DNA from: Stenopsyche tienmushanensis
Taxonomy: Eukaryota; Arthropoda; Insecta; Trichoptera; Stenopsychidae
Reading direction: 5' to 3'
Length of the DNA stretch: 64,000 nt
Assembly: GCA_008973525.1 (NCBI GenBank)
Contig: WACJ01000349.1
Location: 186,001-250,000, forward strand
Positions 53,101 through 59,199 of the stretch are shown here, one piece after another. Positions within the stretch are counted from its first letter, which is position 1. Each line of letters starts with the position of its first letter. The notes under the pieces were generated by a model that searched no databases, was not told the origin of the DNA, and saw only the letters and a list, made by a program, of their open reading frames with translations. The translations under genes and the position numbers were made by a program.

Positions 53101-56100
53101 ATATACGTTCCTATACCATTCATCCGATTGCGTTGAATCTTTGGGGAGTTGTTGTGCGCACCTCTGTGAACATTTTTGAATTAGTACAAGCATTGTGTGT
53201 ATACACCAGAGGGATCAAACTCAAGGGCTAACATGAGTAAAAATTTGCGCTTGATTTGGCACTTGGGGGTTTCCTATTACAATTTCCCTATTATGCGGCA
53301 TCAGAACAGAGAAATACCTAGTTTTTCAAATGAAGATTGGTATTCCAATTCGGTGCGTGCCTTCTGTACCCACAAGTCTGCCAATGGTACAGAAATAAAA
53401 ATAACTATTTTTAAACAAACTCCTTAAAGAGATAAACACGCAATTGTGTTCGAATTCCAGTGATTCAAAAGGAGCATTCTTACACGTTGACAGAGACAGA
53501 GAGTGTCTTCCACGTTAATATTGCGAAATGACCGAATATTGTGTGCTATCAACAGTGTTTATTTATTTATGTACAAGCTTCATACGTGCCGAGACGGTCC
53601 TGACAGATAAGTGGATTTGTACGGATGATAAGAGGCAGACAAGCAAATATAGCATCTAAGTTTATGATGATTTTAAATTAGCTTATTACTCAATGGGTTA
53701 AGCTATCTGCCTCATGTAACGAGCTATCTTATGTTCCTTTGATCGGTTATAATAATGACAAACTCTTTTTTTTTTTGGTAGTTAAAACACGATCATCGCT
53801 CTGAGCAGTTTCATTTCTTTAATCTAATTAGTGTTTATGTAGCACCTCATATAATGTTCAGGAATGGCGAGTATCCAAGTATCATCATACTTTTTATTAG
53901 TATTGTGTTCGTTTTGCTAGCTGGGCTGCAAGTTTGACAGCTCTGGTGTATGCAATTTGTTTTGCAAGATGTTTAGCAGATGCACCATGTTGGCGCATAT
54001 TGGTCTGGTGAAATGAAGCGGGGACGTGGAAAGGAAGGATGCGCGCGCATAACTCTGCTCACGGGAGAGAGGGAGACAATCGTCAAAGCGAGAGTGAACT
54101 CGCGCATGCTTTTGGATTCTAGCCCTCCAGTCCGCGCTACACGTGGCCTGAAGCAATACATCACATAAATGTACTTTTCAAATAATTACCAAGCGCATGT
54201 GGCATTGCAACCCATGCCGGGTACTCGTTAGTCTTATATATAAAAATCAATGTGTGTCTGTTCAAAATTTGCTAATGTAAACAAAGCCTTTTGTTAACTA
54301 TGCTGAGAGGCGATAATGCTATCAATCTAATGTGTGTCTGTCCAAGCGCTCGGCGGCTGGCGGGTCGTGGTGCTCGGCGGCTCGCCAGTCGCTATACGAA
54401 GTGAGGGAAAGCGCACGCATCCTAACATCTCAGCCCCACAGCAATACATCGCGTAGCTCTACTACTGCCTTTCGAACTAAGCGCGTGTTGCTAAGCAACT
54501 ACATCCAACATATGCCTCTCCAAATCAATAAATAAACGAATCAATCATTCATCTTTTAGCAAAACCATAGACTATAATTTGATGTATAAATCAGTCATTC
54601 GGATAGTAAAAGGTTGTTGGTGTTGTAGCGAACACGGGACCCTGCCTGACATACAGGGATCGCTATCTTCGTCGCTGCGACTTGAAGGTCGCGTTGTTCG
54701 CATGTGAACCCGCTGTTGAAAGCATCTCGGCACGATGCGTGATCAATCGATGCGTAATCCACAACAATGATCCCGACCCACGAGTCGGCTGCGATGAACG
54801 ACGGAATACGTTTATGATTTCATTCGCTCGGCGATAGAGGTCGAAATAAGGCAGATGCCGCAGGTGATCAATAAAATGTCGAACAATTGGCATAATGTAT
54901 TTATTCAATTAACCCACAGAAGGACAATCAGTGGCAAGCAAATGAACATGCGTGATACGGAGGTGATGGTCCATCCGAAGGTAGACGCTTTATCGGAGCG
55001 TCTTTTCGAAGATCACCGCTGATGTGATGACACCTCATGGGAGGTCGGGAATGGTGTAAAGACTATTTTTAAGCGCTAATGATCACATTTTTTGATGATA
55101 TTACCTTTTTGATAATCATTATATATTTGCCTTAATTCAATGTCATTAAAGCCCCCATTATATAAGTGAATGGTGAAAATACAGTTCCTGAATATTTTAT
55201 TTTAACGACTGCGAATGCCGATGATTATAACGAAGGTTCTAACGATTAAGAAAGCCTTTAAAAATATGCAAGGCGATCGACGTCGTGAAATAATGGAATG
55301 CCGATAGTATGTCCTTAGGCATTTATGCAAGAAAAATCATTGCTATGGATAATCGTCTTTGTCAGATTATTCAAAATATCACAGTTCAAAATAAAATGTG
55401 TACACATTGTTATATAATCTTATATTTAAAAATAAAATCTTGTTTGTTCGTACGTAATGCGCTGCCATGCCGTTCATCAAATCGCAATAAAACACCGTCC
55501 ATTTATTGCTATGAATTGCGCGAGTGACATAGGCATAGTCTAATATATAAAAATCAATGTTTGTTTGTCCGTATTTGATGCGCTACCATACCGTTCATTC
55601 GATTGCGATAAAACTTTGTCCACTTATTGTTTACACTTGCGGGAATAACATAGGCATAGTAAAAATATTTTTTGTGTACGCAGTTTGTTATGCGAGGCGT
55701 GGCATATAATAAAATAGGTTTGCTATTGTGTAGTGGTTGGTATACGCTACATACATGCATAATGGAGACCGAATACCGCTTGGAGTTTCATTTTTCGTGA
55801 CGTTTAATCAAATTTGCCCTACAGCGCCTATGCAAATTTCACTTCAATCAGATCCAACTAAAATTGCAACGCAAAAAAAACGTTTGAATTACATCATTTC
55901 TATTGCGGTTTTGTATTATATAAATAAATGCGTATTTCATTTATATTTCATGTTCGGGCTGCAATGAAAAGTATCAGTCTATTTAACAGGTAGGCCACAC
56001 CCTTCCAGATGTTCAGATCATACCTATTTTAACACCATATAAACGGGTGAGCAATAAATCGGTCATGACCTGGGTGTTATATATTTATCGCCACTATTCA

Positions 56101-57026
56101 ATAGCTATTATTGTTGATTACGTTACTGCTGGAGACCACTTGCTTCAAGTAGATGATATCATTACTGTGATAGGCAACGAATACATAGGGCTTTAAGAAA
56201 ACGTATGTACATATTTACAAATGAACTATTGATTGCCCAATTTTATTTCATTGTGTGACGTGGTTAACATTATCTTCGTTTTTAACACTGTCATTCGACA
56301 TAGTTTGCTATAGCAATTAACACTTGGCCACAGCTAAGCCTTTATTGTTATAATTCATTATGTAAATATTTAAACAAAGCGAGGTCCAGCATATAATGAT
56401 TTTTCGATACATATTTGTTGAAATATCAAACAGCATTGATAAAATGAATTCTACGAAAAACATTTAAAAACGTGAGAATGGCAAAATATATGACGCGTGT
56501 TGTTTTATCTCTTCTTTCAGTATTGGAGTGTTAATTCTTATATTGCGTGAAAATCAATATTTGCACTATTAAGACATTCTTTACATTTCAAAAAACACTA
56601 TTCGAGGCGATACAATCGTTCGTTATACGCTCTTTGTGGCGATGAATAGAACGGAATGATGTTTTCAATAATACTTTTACTGCATTTGCAAAAGCGTCTG
56701 AATGCCAATCGATCGAGCGTTTCCACGGACGCACAGATTACGCATTTTTATATAAATATAGTACTCACGTATTCAAATCGATCCTTGCACAGTTGCGCCA
56801 ATAGTTGCAAGAATCCGACTGCAGAAAACCAGGCCAACCACAGTACAACTTCGTCCATGTACTGAACATTGATTATGCCGAATACGAATATGAACTTGTA
56901 GAAGATGAAGTTCCAGAATTTATCCTTGACGTGCTGTCGTTCGGTCACTCGAAGCTCTCCAAAGACGACTCGCTGTATCGATTTGGCCAAGATGAAGAGG
57001 CAGCAGTACGCCATGTTGATCAGAGT
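25901..57026 (-). CDS. AMFR: AMFR/gp78, ER-membrane RING-H2 E3 ubiquitin ligase; 5' end missing
   Basis: Eight minus-strand exons in transcript order: 57026-56769, 40466-40311, 28179-27818, 27115-27005, 26904-26768, 26700-26600, 26535-26191 and 26120-25901 (TGA). The first seven join in frame for 490 codons. Seen in order: a multi-pass membrane region (KDKFWNFIFYKFIFVFG, then LAGLLGVVLSMAVVLL, then MHHLHMLLWSNIFLSMASL); a RING-H2 finger (CAIC, LPCAHLFHNSC, DTSCPTC); the WLPSFSVEV segment; a CUE domain (QVFPNFP, TRSVEVTIENILDG); and the E2-binding region G2BR (RFSKCSHEREL, NARKKFLEK). AMFR ubiquitinates misfolded ER proteins with the E2 UBE2G2; function is from the family. Odd points: the last intron does not keep reading phase as drawn, no VCP-interacting motif is seen after the G2BR, and the N-terminal exon was not found. 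Confidence 0.93.
26191..26535 (-). CDS. AMFR: AMFR visible exon 7 (CUE domain and linker)
   Basis: Starts VQQVFPNFPLPTLLQDLQ and runs through TRSVEVTIENILDGRL, the ubiquitin-binding CUE domain, into a poorly conserved linker ending PGK. The donor GTTAGTCG used here leaves phase 0. Read-through of the following 70-bp intron would reach a stop at 26143. Confidence 0.9.
26600..26700 (-). CDS. AMFR: AMFR visible exon 6 (linker into CUE)
   Basis: Reads GSRYVSWLPSFSVEV, then NSQLDAMARQ at the front of the CUE domain. Donor GTAAGACG, phase 0. Confidence 0.95.
26768..26904 (-). CDS. AMFR: AMFR visible exon 5 (RING-H2, second half)
   Basis: Reads SCLSLWLQQDTSCPTC, completing the eight RING ligands (C-C-C-H-H-C-C-C), and continues to NHFFHFD. 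Acceptor GATAG, donor GTAAATG. Confidence 0.95.
27005..27115 (-). CDS. AMFR: AMFR visible exon 4 (RING-H2, first half)
   Basis: Encodes YPMASPEELEEYSDDCAIC to LPCAHLFH, holding the first zinc ligands of the RING-H2 finger. Acceptor GCTTCAG, donor GTTTGTAT; leftover AA is completed to Asn by the next exon. Confidence 0.95.
27818..28179 (-). CDS. AMFR: AMFR visible exon 3 (membrane region before RING)
   Basis: Encodes SIRTLHVIFRYFMHV, then a Gly/Pro-rich lineage-specific insert of about 25 residues, then YYTELTFELTALVVDF and MASLVICMQLRYLFNE. Acceptor GTTTTCAG, donor GTAAGG, two leftover bases. The insert is longer and more GC-rich than the matching vertebrate loop. Confidence 0.94.
28320..28500 (+). 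repeat. Repeat shared with 54735-54900, copy 1
   Basis: Contains CTGCCTCATTTCGACCT, GTTCCGTCGTTCATCGCAGC and CGATCACGCATCGT. The inverted copy lies 26 kb away in the other AMFR giant intron. Confidence 0.7.
28581..28894 (+). mobile_element. Helitron-like element with doubled 5' unit (copy C)
   Basis: A first unit starts TCTAATACATAAAAATGAAT at 28581 and a second starts TCTAATATATAAAAATTAAT at 28702, exactly 121 nt later. The 3' end reads ATGCCGGGTAATCACTAG at 28894. This is the best-preserved copy. Confidence 0.7.
29131..29141. repeat. G homopolymer run
   Basis: Eleven consecutive G in an AT-rich region; a likely spot for assembly length error. Confidence 0.95.
29245..29425 (-). repeat. Palindrome-core dispersed repeat, copy 5
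   Basis: Minus-strand copy with CGTGTCCAACCGGTCC, CTGGACCGCC and TACGATCGGACGCCATGCCC. The palindrome is changed in the loop but the arms are recognisable. Confidence 0.65.
29700..29855 (-). repeat. Palindrome-core dispersed repeat, copy 6
   Basis: Minus-strand copy from GCTTCCGTGATCGTACAGAC to GTTCGCGATCGGATGC; the core is CGGTCCACTTTTCGGACCG. Confidence 0.75.
29930..30255. mobile_element. piggyBac-type MITE copy (R2 family)
   Basis: Contains GACCGAATATTGTGTGC, TATCAACGGTGTTTATTTAT, GACGGTCCTGACAGATAA and TTTTAAATTAGCTCACTACT in the order of the family. The terminal TTAA is mutated. Confidence 0.65.
30400..30690 (+). mobile_element. Tc1-like element fragment (copy 1)
   Basis: Shares TTTTCGAAACTTGAATAATT, ATACCGGCATTAAA and TAATTATTGTTAAATAAACG with the copies at 34850-34960 and 46130-46215. 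Heavily decayed, no usable reading frame. Confidence 0.55.
30940..32150. other. AMFR intron segment with unassigned ORFs
   Basis: Contains three unrelated ORFs of 74-107 codons (30943-31236 -, 31597-31821 -, 31810-32133 +). None resembles a family I know or has convincing splice context. Probably relic or chance. Confidence 0.35.
32174..32655. mobile_element. hAT-derived element, inverted partial copy
   Basis: Begins AAATCCAATCCCGGATCCCG and runs through GCTTAGGCGACGCCTAAG, CCCTACCGGTGATGTATTTA and AATAATGGGAATATCG in the reverse order of 42856-43923. The far end is lost at about 32655. Confidence 0.7.
32931..33152 (+). pseudogene. hAT transposase remnant (GTF2IRD2-like)
   Basis: A 73-codon open stretch with the K-Y-x-K-E-I and F-x-x-R-F-S-N patterns of this hAT group, followed by SPFQVEFESILEYLQI. 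Only a small part of the enzyme survives. Confidence 0.7.
33382..34612 (+). mobile_element. mariner transposon nested in the hAT
   Basis: Inverted termini TTAAGAGGACCGG and, on the other strand, TAAGGAGGACCG; TA duplications at 33380-33381 and 34613-34614. The length of 1231 bp is normal for a full mariner. Confidence 0.9.
33560..34560 (+). pseudogene. mariner transposase pseudogene
   Basis: Frame-broken transposase. The N-terminal half reads IDEEHLRHCILFFFNREMKE, then LDDDVLTSLVESDPRQTISK-like sequence and IGKIQKQGIWVPHTLM. The C-terminal half keeps a QDNARPHSAK-like catalytic region near 34266 and a HPDYSPDISPSDYHLFKSL-like region near 34340. Several stops and frameshifts. Confidence 0.85.
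35440..35800. repeat. E-family repeat, uninterrupted copy (empty site)
   Basis: Aligns inverted with the split copy at 13310-14880: ACACGCTATGCTCTAATGC, TGATAATGAATTAAGTTCA and GCCTGCTCTCAAGACAAC. It has the continuous pre-insertion sequence where that copy has two insertions. Confidence 0.75.
35801..37249. other. AMFR intron segment, nothing recognised
   Basis: About 1.4 kb with no shared repeat, no notable ORF and no terminal repeats that I can see. Confidence 0.45.
37250..37335 (+). pseudogene. mariner HTH fragment
   Basis: Short stretch on the plus strand with CGGCAAACAATCGAGGAG and CACCGTGCAAACATATG, parallel to the RQTVEE and WTTVQTYLELIGK coding regions of the copies at 58100-58260 and 60780-61095. 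Confidence 0.55.
37335..37525 (+). repeat. Palindrome-core dispersed repeat, copy 7
   Basis: Contains GTCCGATCGCGAGGCGCTCA, AGGCGGACCGGTTGGACACA and CTCCATGATCACGAAAGCC. It joins a mariner fragment directly at its left side. Confidence 0.75.
38100..38400. mobile_element. pogo/Tigger-like MITE, tentative
   Basis: Left CAGTCAACTCTTCTATAGCG and right AAATATAGCGAAATTGGC with GGTCCCGCG resemble the CAGT...ATAGCGA termini of pogo-like elements, with GACGCTATAGGAGGGTTGGC inside. Boundaries are approximate. Confidence 0.35.
38401..38645 (+). pseudogene. SETMAR-type mariner transposase, internally deleted relic
   Basis: EIRVVIRF and an LQNNTT-like stretch (N-terminal motif of this mariner group) are followed almost at once by VSEKLGYKKLYARWV, which normally lies about 80 residues later. 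So an internal deletion is visible. A related relic on the other strand is at 48068-48345. Confidence 0.7.
38646..39085. repeat. LINE-3'-end-like repeat (R7), copy 1
   Basis: Shares with 50335-50895: TGTCTTCCACTG, GCGCAGAGC(A/G)TCCAGG, AGGAGGCGAGG, CTGTAATCGG, CAACTCATGTT and AAACCGACGAG. GC-richer than its surroundings. Probably the 3' tail of a non-LTR element; not proved. Confidence 0.65.
39166..39368 (+). mobile_element. Helitron-like element with doubled 5' unit, truncated (copy D)
   Basis: Unit starts at 39166 and 39287, again 121 nt apart. The 3' half is missing after CAACTTA. Confidence 0.65.
39370..40310. other. AMFR intron segment before exon 2
   Basis: Mostly AT-rich and without recognisable elements. 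A short GC-rich patch near 39840 (GCCGTTAGGCGTCGCCGCCT) stands out but has no clear role. Confidence 0.4.
40311..40466 (-). CDS. AMFR: AMFR visible exon 2 (transmembrane segments)
   Basis: Exactly 52 codons, phase 0 on both sides, acceptor TTTGCAG and donor GTATTCAT. It encodes LSFSSSSGGW, a long hydrophobic stretch (LLGVVLSMAVVLLMLCGAVA) and FAFMAAE, matching the LSFSPTTP to FMAAE part of vertebrate AMFR. It is isolated between introns of 16.3 kb and 12.1 kb. Confidence 0.92.
41056..41235 (+). repeat. Palindrome-core dispersed repeat, copy 8
   Basis: Well-preserved copy: TTTAGTTTTGTAATGAGAGT, CGATCGCGAGGCGCTCATTC, CGGTCCGAAAAACAGACCG and ACAAACCTTGTGGCC. The left part is shared with 44370-44450. 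Confidence 0.8.
41330..41480. repeat. Fragment of the hAT-derived element interior
   Basis: GATGTATTTACTA, ACTCGACTCTAATAT and GAATATCGATATGAAATATA match the interior of 42856-43923 in inverted order, without hAT ends. Confidence 0.55.
41560..41675. repeat. Fragment of R2 or E-family repeat
   Basis: TTGTGCTATCAATAATGTTA, GTTAATTTATTGATATACAA and GCGGTCCTGAGAG follow the shared order of these families. Confidence 0.5.
41690..41950 (+). pseudogene. mariner transposase HTH relic
   Basis: Reads HRGRPKTVVIDEDLKAIVET, then NPHTIAFAYELNVSVAFISC and GLFKRLDKW, the paired HTH plus GRP(K/R) linker of mariner transposases. The reading frame ends soon after; no catalytic part remains. Confidence 0.7.
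43117..43401 (-). pseudogene. hAT transposase C-terminal dimerisation domain remnant
   Basis: Reads LELAFKYLMTIPPTIVEAER, AFSAASCLTSKIRSRLNDET, the classic hAT C-terminal block (A-F-S-x-A-(G/S), K-x-R-x-R-L). Only this end of the gene persists, so the element cannot move by itself. Confidence 0.85.
43330..43382. repeat. GATA-like simple repeat
   Basis: Imperfect run of GATA/GATAAA units inside the hAT-derived element. Confidence 0.75.
44360..44575 (+). repeat. Palindrome-core dispersed repeat, copy 9
   Basis: Contains TTAGTTTTGTAATGAGAGTT, GATCGCGAAGCGTTCATTC, CCGAAAAGCGGACCGGTTGG and CACAGATTTTATGGCC. Inserted in the mariner at 44026-45165. Confidence 0.75.
44740..44840. repeat. Fragment of the hAT-derived element interior
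   Basis: TGATGTATTTACTACA, AATAGGAATATCGATACG and TATAATAGATACGAGGTTC repeat the interior of the hAT-derived family. Similar in extent to 41330-41480. Confidence 0.55.
45170..45905. other. AMFR intron segment, unassigned
   Basis: Short ORFs on both strands (45298-45507 -, 45494-45718 +) without recognisable domains. No clear element ends. Confidence 0.35.
45910..46290 (+). pseudogene. Tc1-like transposase HTH relic (copy 3)
   Basis: Open for 77 codons with LCKTGKDRAAQISTMDSKD (decayed GRP-type linker) and SNVSMSYRHVKQHIPALN, the second helix-turn-helix of Tc1-like enzymes. The non-coding tail matches 34910-35055. Confidence 0.6.
46300..47090. other. AMFR intron segment, nothing recognised
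   Basis: AT-rich, no shared repeat or domain seen. Confidence 0.4.
47097..47130. mobile_element. Isolated mariner terminus
   Basis: GAGGGTCGTCCAGAAAGTAA at 47099 is a typical mariner end; no matching opposite end was located. Confidence 0.4.
47790..47965 (+). repeat. Palindrome-core dispersed repeat, copy 10
   Basis: Contains GTCCGATCGCGAGGCGCTAT, GGTCCGAAATTCGGACCGGT and GGACACGGAAGCCTTGTGGC. The loop differs but the arms are intact. This explains the long open frame at 47639-48085, which is not a gene. Confidence 0.75.
48068..48345 (-). pseudogene. SETMAR-type mariner transposase, N-terminal relic
   Basis: Minus-strand reading CEIRVVSRFLTLQNNTAANI, HQKRVNIYGSDVISQPNVTK and FRLFRENTDAHD follows the N-terminal HTH of SETMAR-like mariners. 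It ends without the catalytic region. Confidence 0.75.
48350..49735. other. AMFR intron segment, nothing recognised
   Basis: AT-rich, short ORFs only, no identified elements. Confidence 0.4.
49740..50050 (+). pseudogene. Tc1-like transposase HTH relic (copy 4)
   Basis: Reads TETLNDRKRPGRPKFSMNAK, with the GRP linker between the two HTH motifs. It shares GACCGGGCCGCCCAAA with 45990-46010 and, inverted, with 63826-63846. Confidence 0.6.
50126..51370 (+). pseudogene. mariner-like transposase interrupted by the R7 repeat
   Basis: HTH part RNARSIENIAAVRESVREN at 50150-50210. After an interruption of about 0.6 kb come RRVFADWI (about 50970), EAHFWMNGCVNK (about 51045-51075), GGIIGPYLFQN (about 51135) and DIWFQQDCVMSHTSMDQ-like sequence (about 51250-51310), the order of an insect IS630/mariner enzyme with a D-D catalytic region. 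Frameshifts throughout. Confidence 0.75.
50335..50895. repeat. LINE-3'-end-like repeat (R7), copy 2
   Basis: Homologous to 38646-39085; longer and better preserved. It separates the two halves of the transposase pseudogene, so it was inserted there. Confidence 0.65.
51390..51780 (+). promoter_or_regulatory. GC-rich block with TATA and Inr-like sequences, possible solo LTR
   Basis: A clear rise in GC content, a TATAAG at 51717-51722 and a TCAGT initiator-like sequence at 51756-51760 (about 40 bp apart). A CCCTA(T/C)TCCGTGG motif occurs twice, about 75 bp apart. No second copy or terminal TG/CA with a target duplication was found, so the LTR reading is inference. Confidence 0.3.
51990..53050. 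other. AMFR intron segment with overlapping ORFs
   Basis: A 136-codon ORF at 52224-52634 (+) overlaps others on both strands (52292-52555 -, 52363-52596 +). Composition and overlaps give no preferred coding frame. No family recognised. Confidence 0.3.
53060..53190 (+). mobile_element. Helitron-like fragment (copy E), diverged
   Basis: ATACCATTCATCCGATTGCG and a TATAAATGAATGTCTG-like start resemble the family; ends not preserved. Confidence 0.4.
53500..53697. mobile_element. piggyBac-type MITE copy (R2 family), one end preserved
   Basis: Reads GACCGAATATTGTGTGC, GACGGTCCTGACAGATAAG and TTAGCTTATTACTCAATGGG, then TTAA at 53698-53701. The inverted end CCCATTGAGTAATAAGC matches the start of the copy at 57332. 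Confidence 0.7.
53905..54300 (+). mobile_element. Helitron-like 3' half followed by a second start (copy F)
   Basis: The first part ends CCATGCCGGGTACTCGTTAG at 54231, immediately followed by a new start TCTTATATATAAAAATCAAT. The middle holds an unusual GC-rich stretch (54010-54150) not found in the other copies. Confidence 0.55.
54735..54900 (-). repeat. Repeat shared with 28320-28500, copy 2
   Basis: Inverted copy: TTCGTCGTTCATCGCAGC-type core, ATCACGCATCGTGCCGAGA and TTATTTCGACCTCTATCG on the minus strand. An ORF on that strand (54663-54908) is open for 81 codons but has no known domain. Confidence 0.7.
55418..55725 (+). mobile_element. Helitron-like element with doubled 5' unit (copy G)
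   Basis: Units start at 55418 and 55539, 121 nt apart. The 3' terminus is missing after GCGAGGCGTGGCAT. Confidence 0.65.
56769..57026 (-). CDS. AMFR: AMFR visible exon 1 (membrane domain)
   Basis: Acceptor TTTCTTTAG and donor GTGAGTAC on the minus strand, 86 codons, phase 0 at both ends. It reads TLINMAYCCLFILAKSIQ, GELRVTERQHVKDKFWNF and ends QLCKDRFEY, a close match to vertebrate AMFR. Earlier residues must come from an exon further upstream, possibly beyond the window. Confidence 0.95.
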
Positions 57027-57331
57027 CTAAAGAAACAAAAAAAAAGGGGCATCGTTAAGAAAATCTCGACAAGAAATGCAATCAGACTCAATATAAAAAC
57101 CAGAAGAATTTCTGGCGAATTTCCAGCACTTGGACAATAGAATCAGTATAACGGTAAACTAAATAAAGCATGTCGTGGGAAATCATTTTTTGCAGATGAA
57201 AACATAATGGATCAAATAGATAATAAATTAAGAACTTTGGAGATTTAAAACTAAAATCATACACAACAAAATTATTTTTGTAGAACTATTGCCAAATATT
57301 ATTTCTGTGCAATGGTTTTTTAAATGATTAA

Positions 57332-57700
57332 CCCTTTAAGTAGTAAGCTAATTTTAAATCATCATACTACTTAGATACTATATTTGTATGTCTACCACTT
57401 ATCATCCATACAAATCCACTTATCTGTCAGGACCGTTGCAGTATGTATGAAGCTCGTATATAAATAAATAAACACTTTCGATAGCACACAATATTCGATC
57501 ATTTCTTTGCGTAAACATAAACAATACACTTGGAATCGATTCATTTTATTATTCACCTATCATTATTAGTCGATGAATTTGGGTTAACGATTTATACAAT
57601 CGTACGATGTACGCAAGATACTCTCCCTGTCACTGTTTCTCTCCAAACTCAACGCGCACGACACTTTCCGATTTTGTCTGTCTTCGAGCTCAACGTATAA
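57332..57700. mobile_element. piggyBac-type MITE copy (R2 family), left end preserved
   Basis: TTAA at 57328-57331, then CCCTTTAAGTAGTAAGC, ATCCACTTATCTGTCAGGAC, CACACAATATTCGATCA and AAACATAAACAATACACTTG. Right boundary approximate. It lies just upstream of AMFR visible exon 1. Confidence 0.7.
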
Positions 57701-57734
57701 AAATTTCTTGGATTACTGGAATTCGGACACAACT

Positions 57735-58085
57735 AGCAAATCCAATCCTGGGATCCCTTGGAGCTTAGGCGAAGCCAAGGGACAGTAACTGTCTAATCTA
57801 TGTATACATATATACAGTACATATACATTTTTAAATTGTTATATTAACCTTTCCCTACCGGTGATGTATTTACTACACATCGACTCTAATAATGGGAATA
57901 TCGATTTGAAATATAATAGATACGGGGTTCAGATTTTTTTGTATTCCTCCGTAATATAATTACGAATCACATCAAAGTATTATAGTATTTAAATATTCAT
58001 ATGCAGCAGCGAAAATAAATAATTTTGCGAGATTTCGCCCCGAAATCCCGCGATCAAAATTTTGGCTCGGGATTGGATTCTCTAG
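57735..58085. mobile_element. hAT-derived MITE with 8-bp target duplication
   Basis: Short (351 bp) inverted relative of 42856-43923 with ends AGCAAATCCAATCC and GGATTGGATTCTCTAG-like. Target duplication ACACAACT at 57727-57734 and 58086-58093. Internal transposase region deleted. Confidence 0.88.
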
Positions 58086-58094
58086 ACACAACTG

Positions 58095-58300
58095 TGTCTT
58101 ACTAAAAAAGTCCCACGGCAAATAATCAAGGAGTCATTGTAAATATTGGGATCCCCATGTACCACCGTGCAAACATATTTGGAGCTCATTGGAAAAACGA
58201 ATAGGATGGGTGCTATGGGGTAGGATGGGTACCGCACGCCTTGACCTAACACAACAAAAACGAGCGACGTAAAGAGTTTGGAATAACAACTTTTGAACAA
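58095..58300 (+). pseudogene. mariner HTH fragment
   Basis: Plus-strand pieces CTTVQTYLELIGKTNRMG correspond to the HTH-linker region of the copy at 60780-61095 in the opposite orientation. Confidence 0.65.
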
Positions 58301-58696
58301 TTCAGCATATTAAAACCAATTTTGGAATGTAGTTTCGTATAGTTTGTATAAGATGATTTTAAAAAAAGGATTAAATTATTGAAAAACAAACTGTGGCTCG
58401 CTTAGGTCGTAAATTATCCTACTTTTTCACTTGTTTACTTTAGGCTGGTTGTATTCACAAACTTGCGGCAAAATCTTACAAGGCCTTGTGTTGTATGACA
58501 CAAAAAATATTTGTATAGGGAAATATGTGTGCACAATTTTTTTTATTAAGTTGTGTGATGAAATGCACATATTAATGCGCACGGTATTTGTACGATTAAA
58601 TTGAGTACGCTGCCATCTGGCGAAATATTTATAATATGTATATAAATCAGGATTTCGAACCGATATTATTTCGTTTCGGTTTTCGTTCCTCTTTTA

Positions 58697-58896
58697 GGCC
58701 TGATCCACACTATGGTGCCAGTAACGGTTCGATCTCGCTCCGGTCTCGGTCCGATCAAATATTCTTACACAAGAAACAATCAGAGTGTTCACACTATCGG
58801 ATCGTTCCAATCCCGTTTTTTGTATGAGAATATTTGACCGGACCGAGACCGAGAGCGAGATCGAACCGTTACCGGCACCGTAGTGTGGATCAGGCC
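58697..58896. mobile_element. Harbinger-type foldback MITE with TTA duplication
   Basis: Two arms of about 75-80 bp, GGCCTGATCCACACTA..., are near-perfect inverted repeats with a short unique centre of about 45 bp. TTA at 58694-58696 and 58897-58899 is the expected 3-bp target site. Length 200 bp. Confidence 0.88.
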
Positions 58897-59197
58897 TTAA
58901 TCTCTTTTTGTTCGCATGTAATGCGCTGCCATACCGTTCATAAAATTGCGATAAAACTTCGTCCACTTATTGTTAAGGATTGCGATAGTAAGGCATAATC
59001 TTCTTCTAATATATAAAAATTAATGTTTGTTTGTTCGAATTGAATGTGCTTCCATACCGTTCATCCGATTGCGATAAAACTTTTTCAGATTACTGTTTAC
59101 ACTTGCGGGAATAACATAGGCATAATAAAAATATTGTTTCTTTTCAAATAACTATTAAGCGCTTATGGCATTGCAATGTATACTGAGCATTCGCTAG
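58897..59197 (+). mobile_element. Helitron-like element (copy H), 5' end replaced by the foldback MITE
   Basis: The first unit lacks its TCTAATATATAAAA start, replaced by the MITE ending at 58896. The second unit starts at 59005 and the element ends GCATTCGCTAG at 59197. Confidence 0.65.
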
Positions 59198-59199
59198 TA

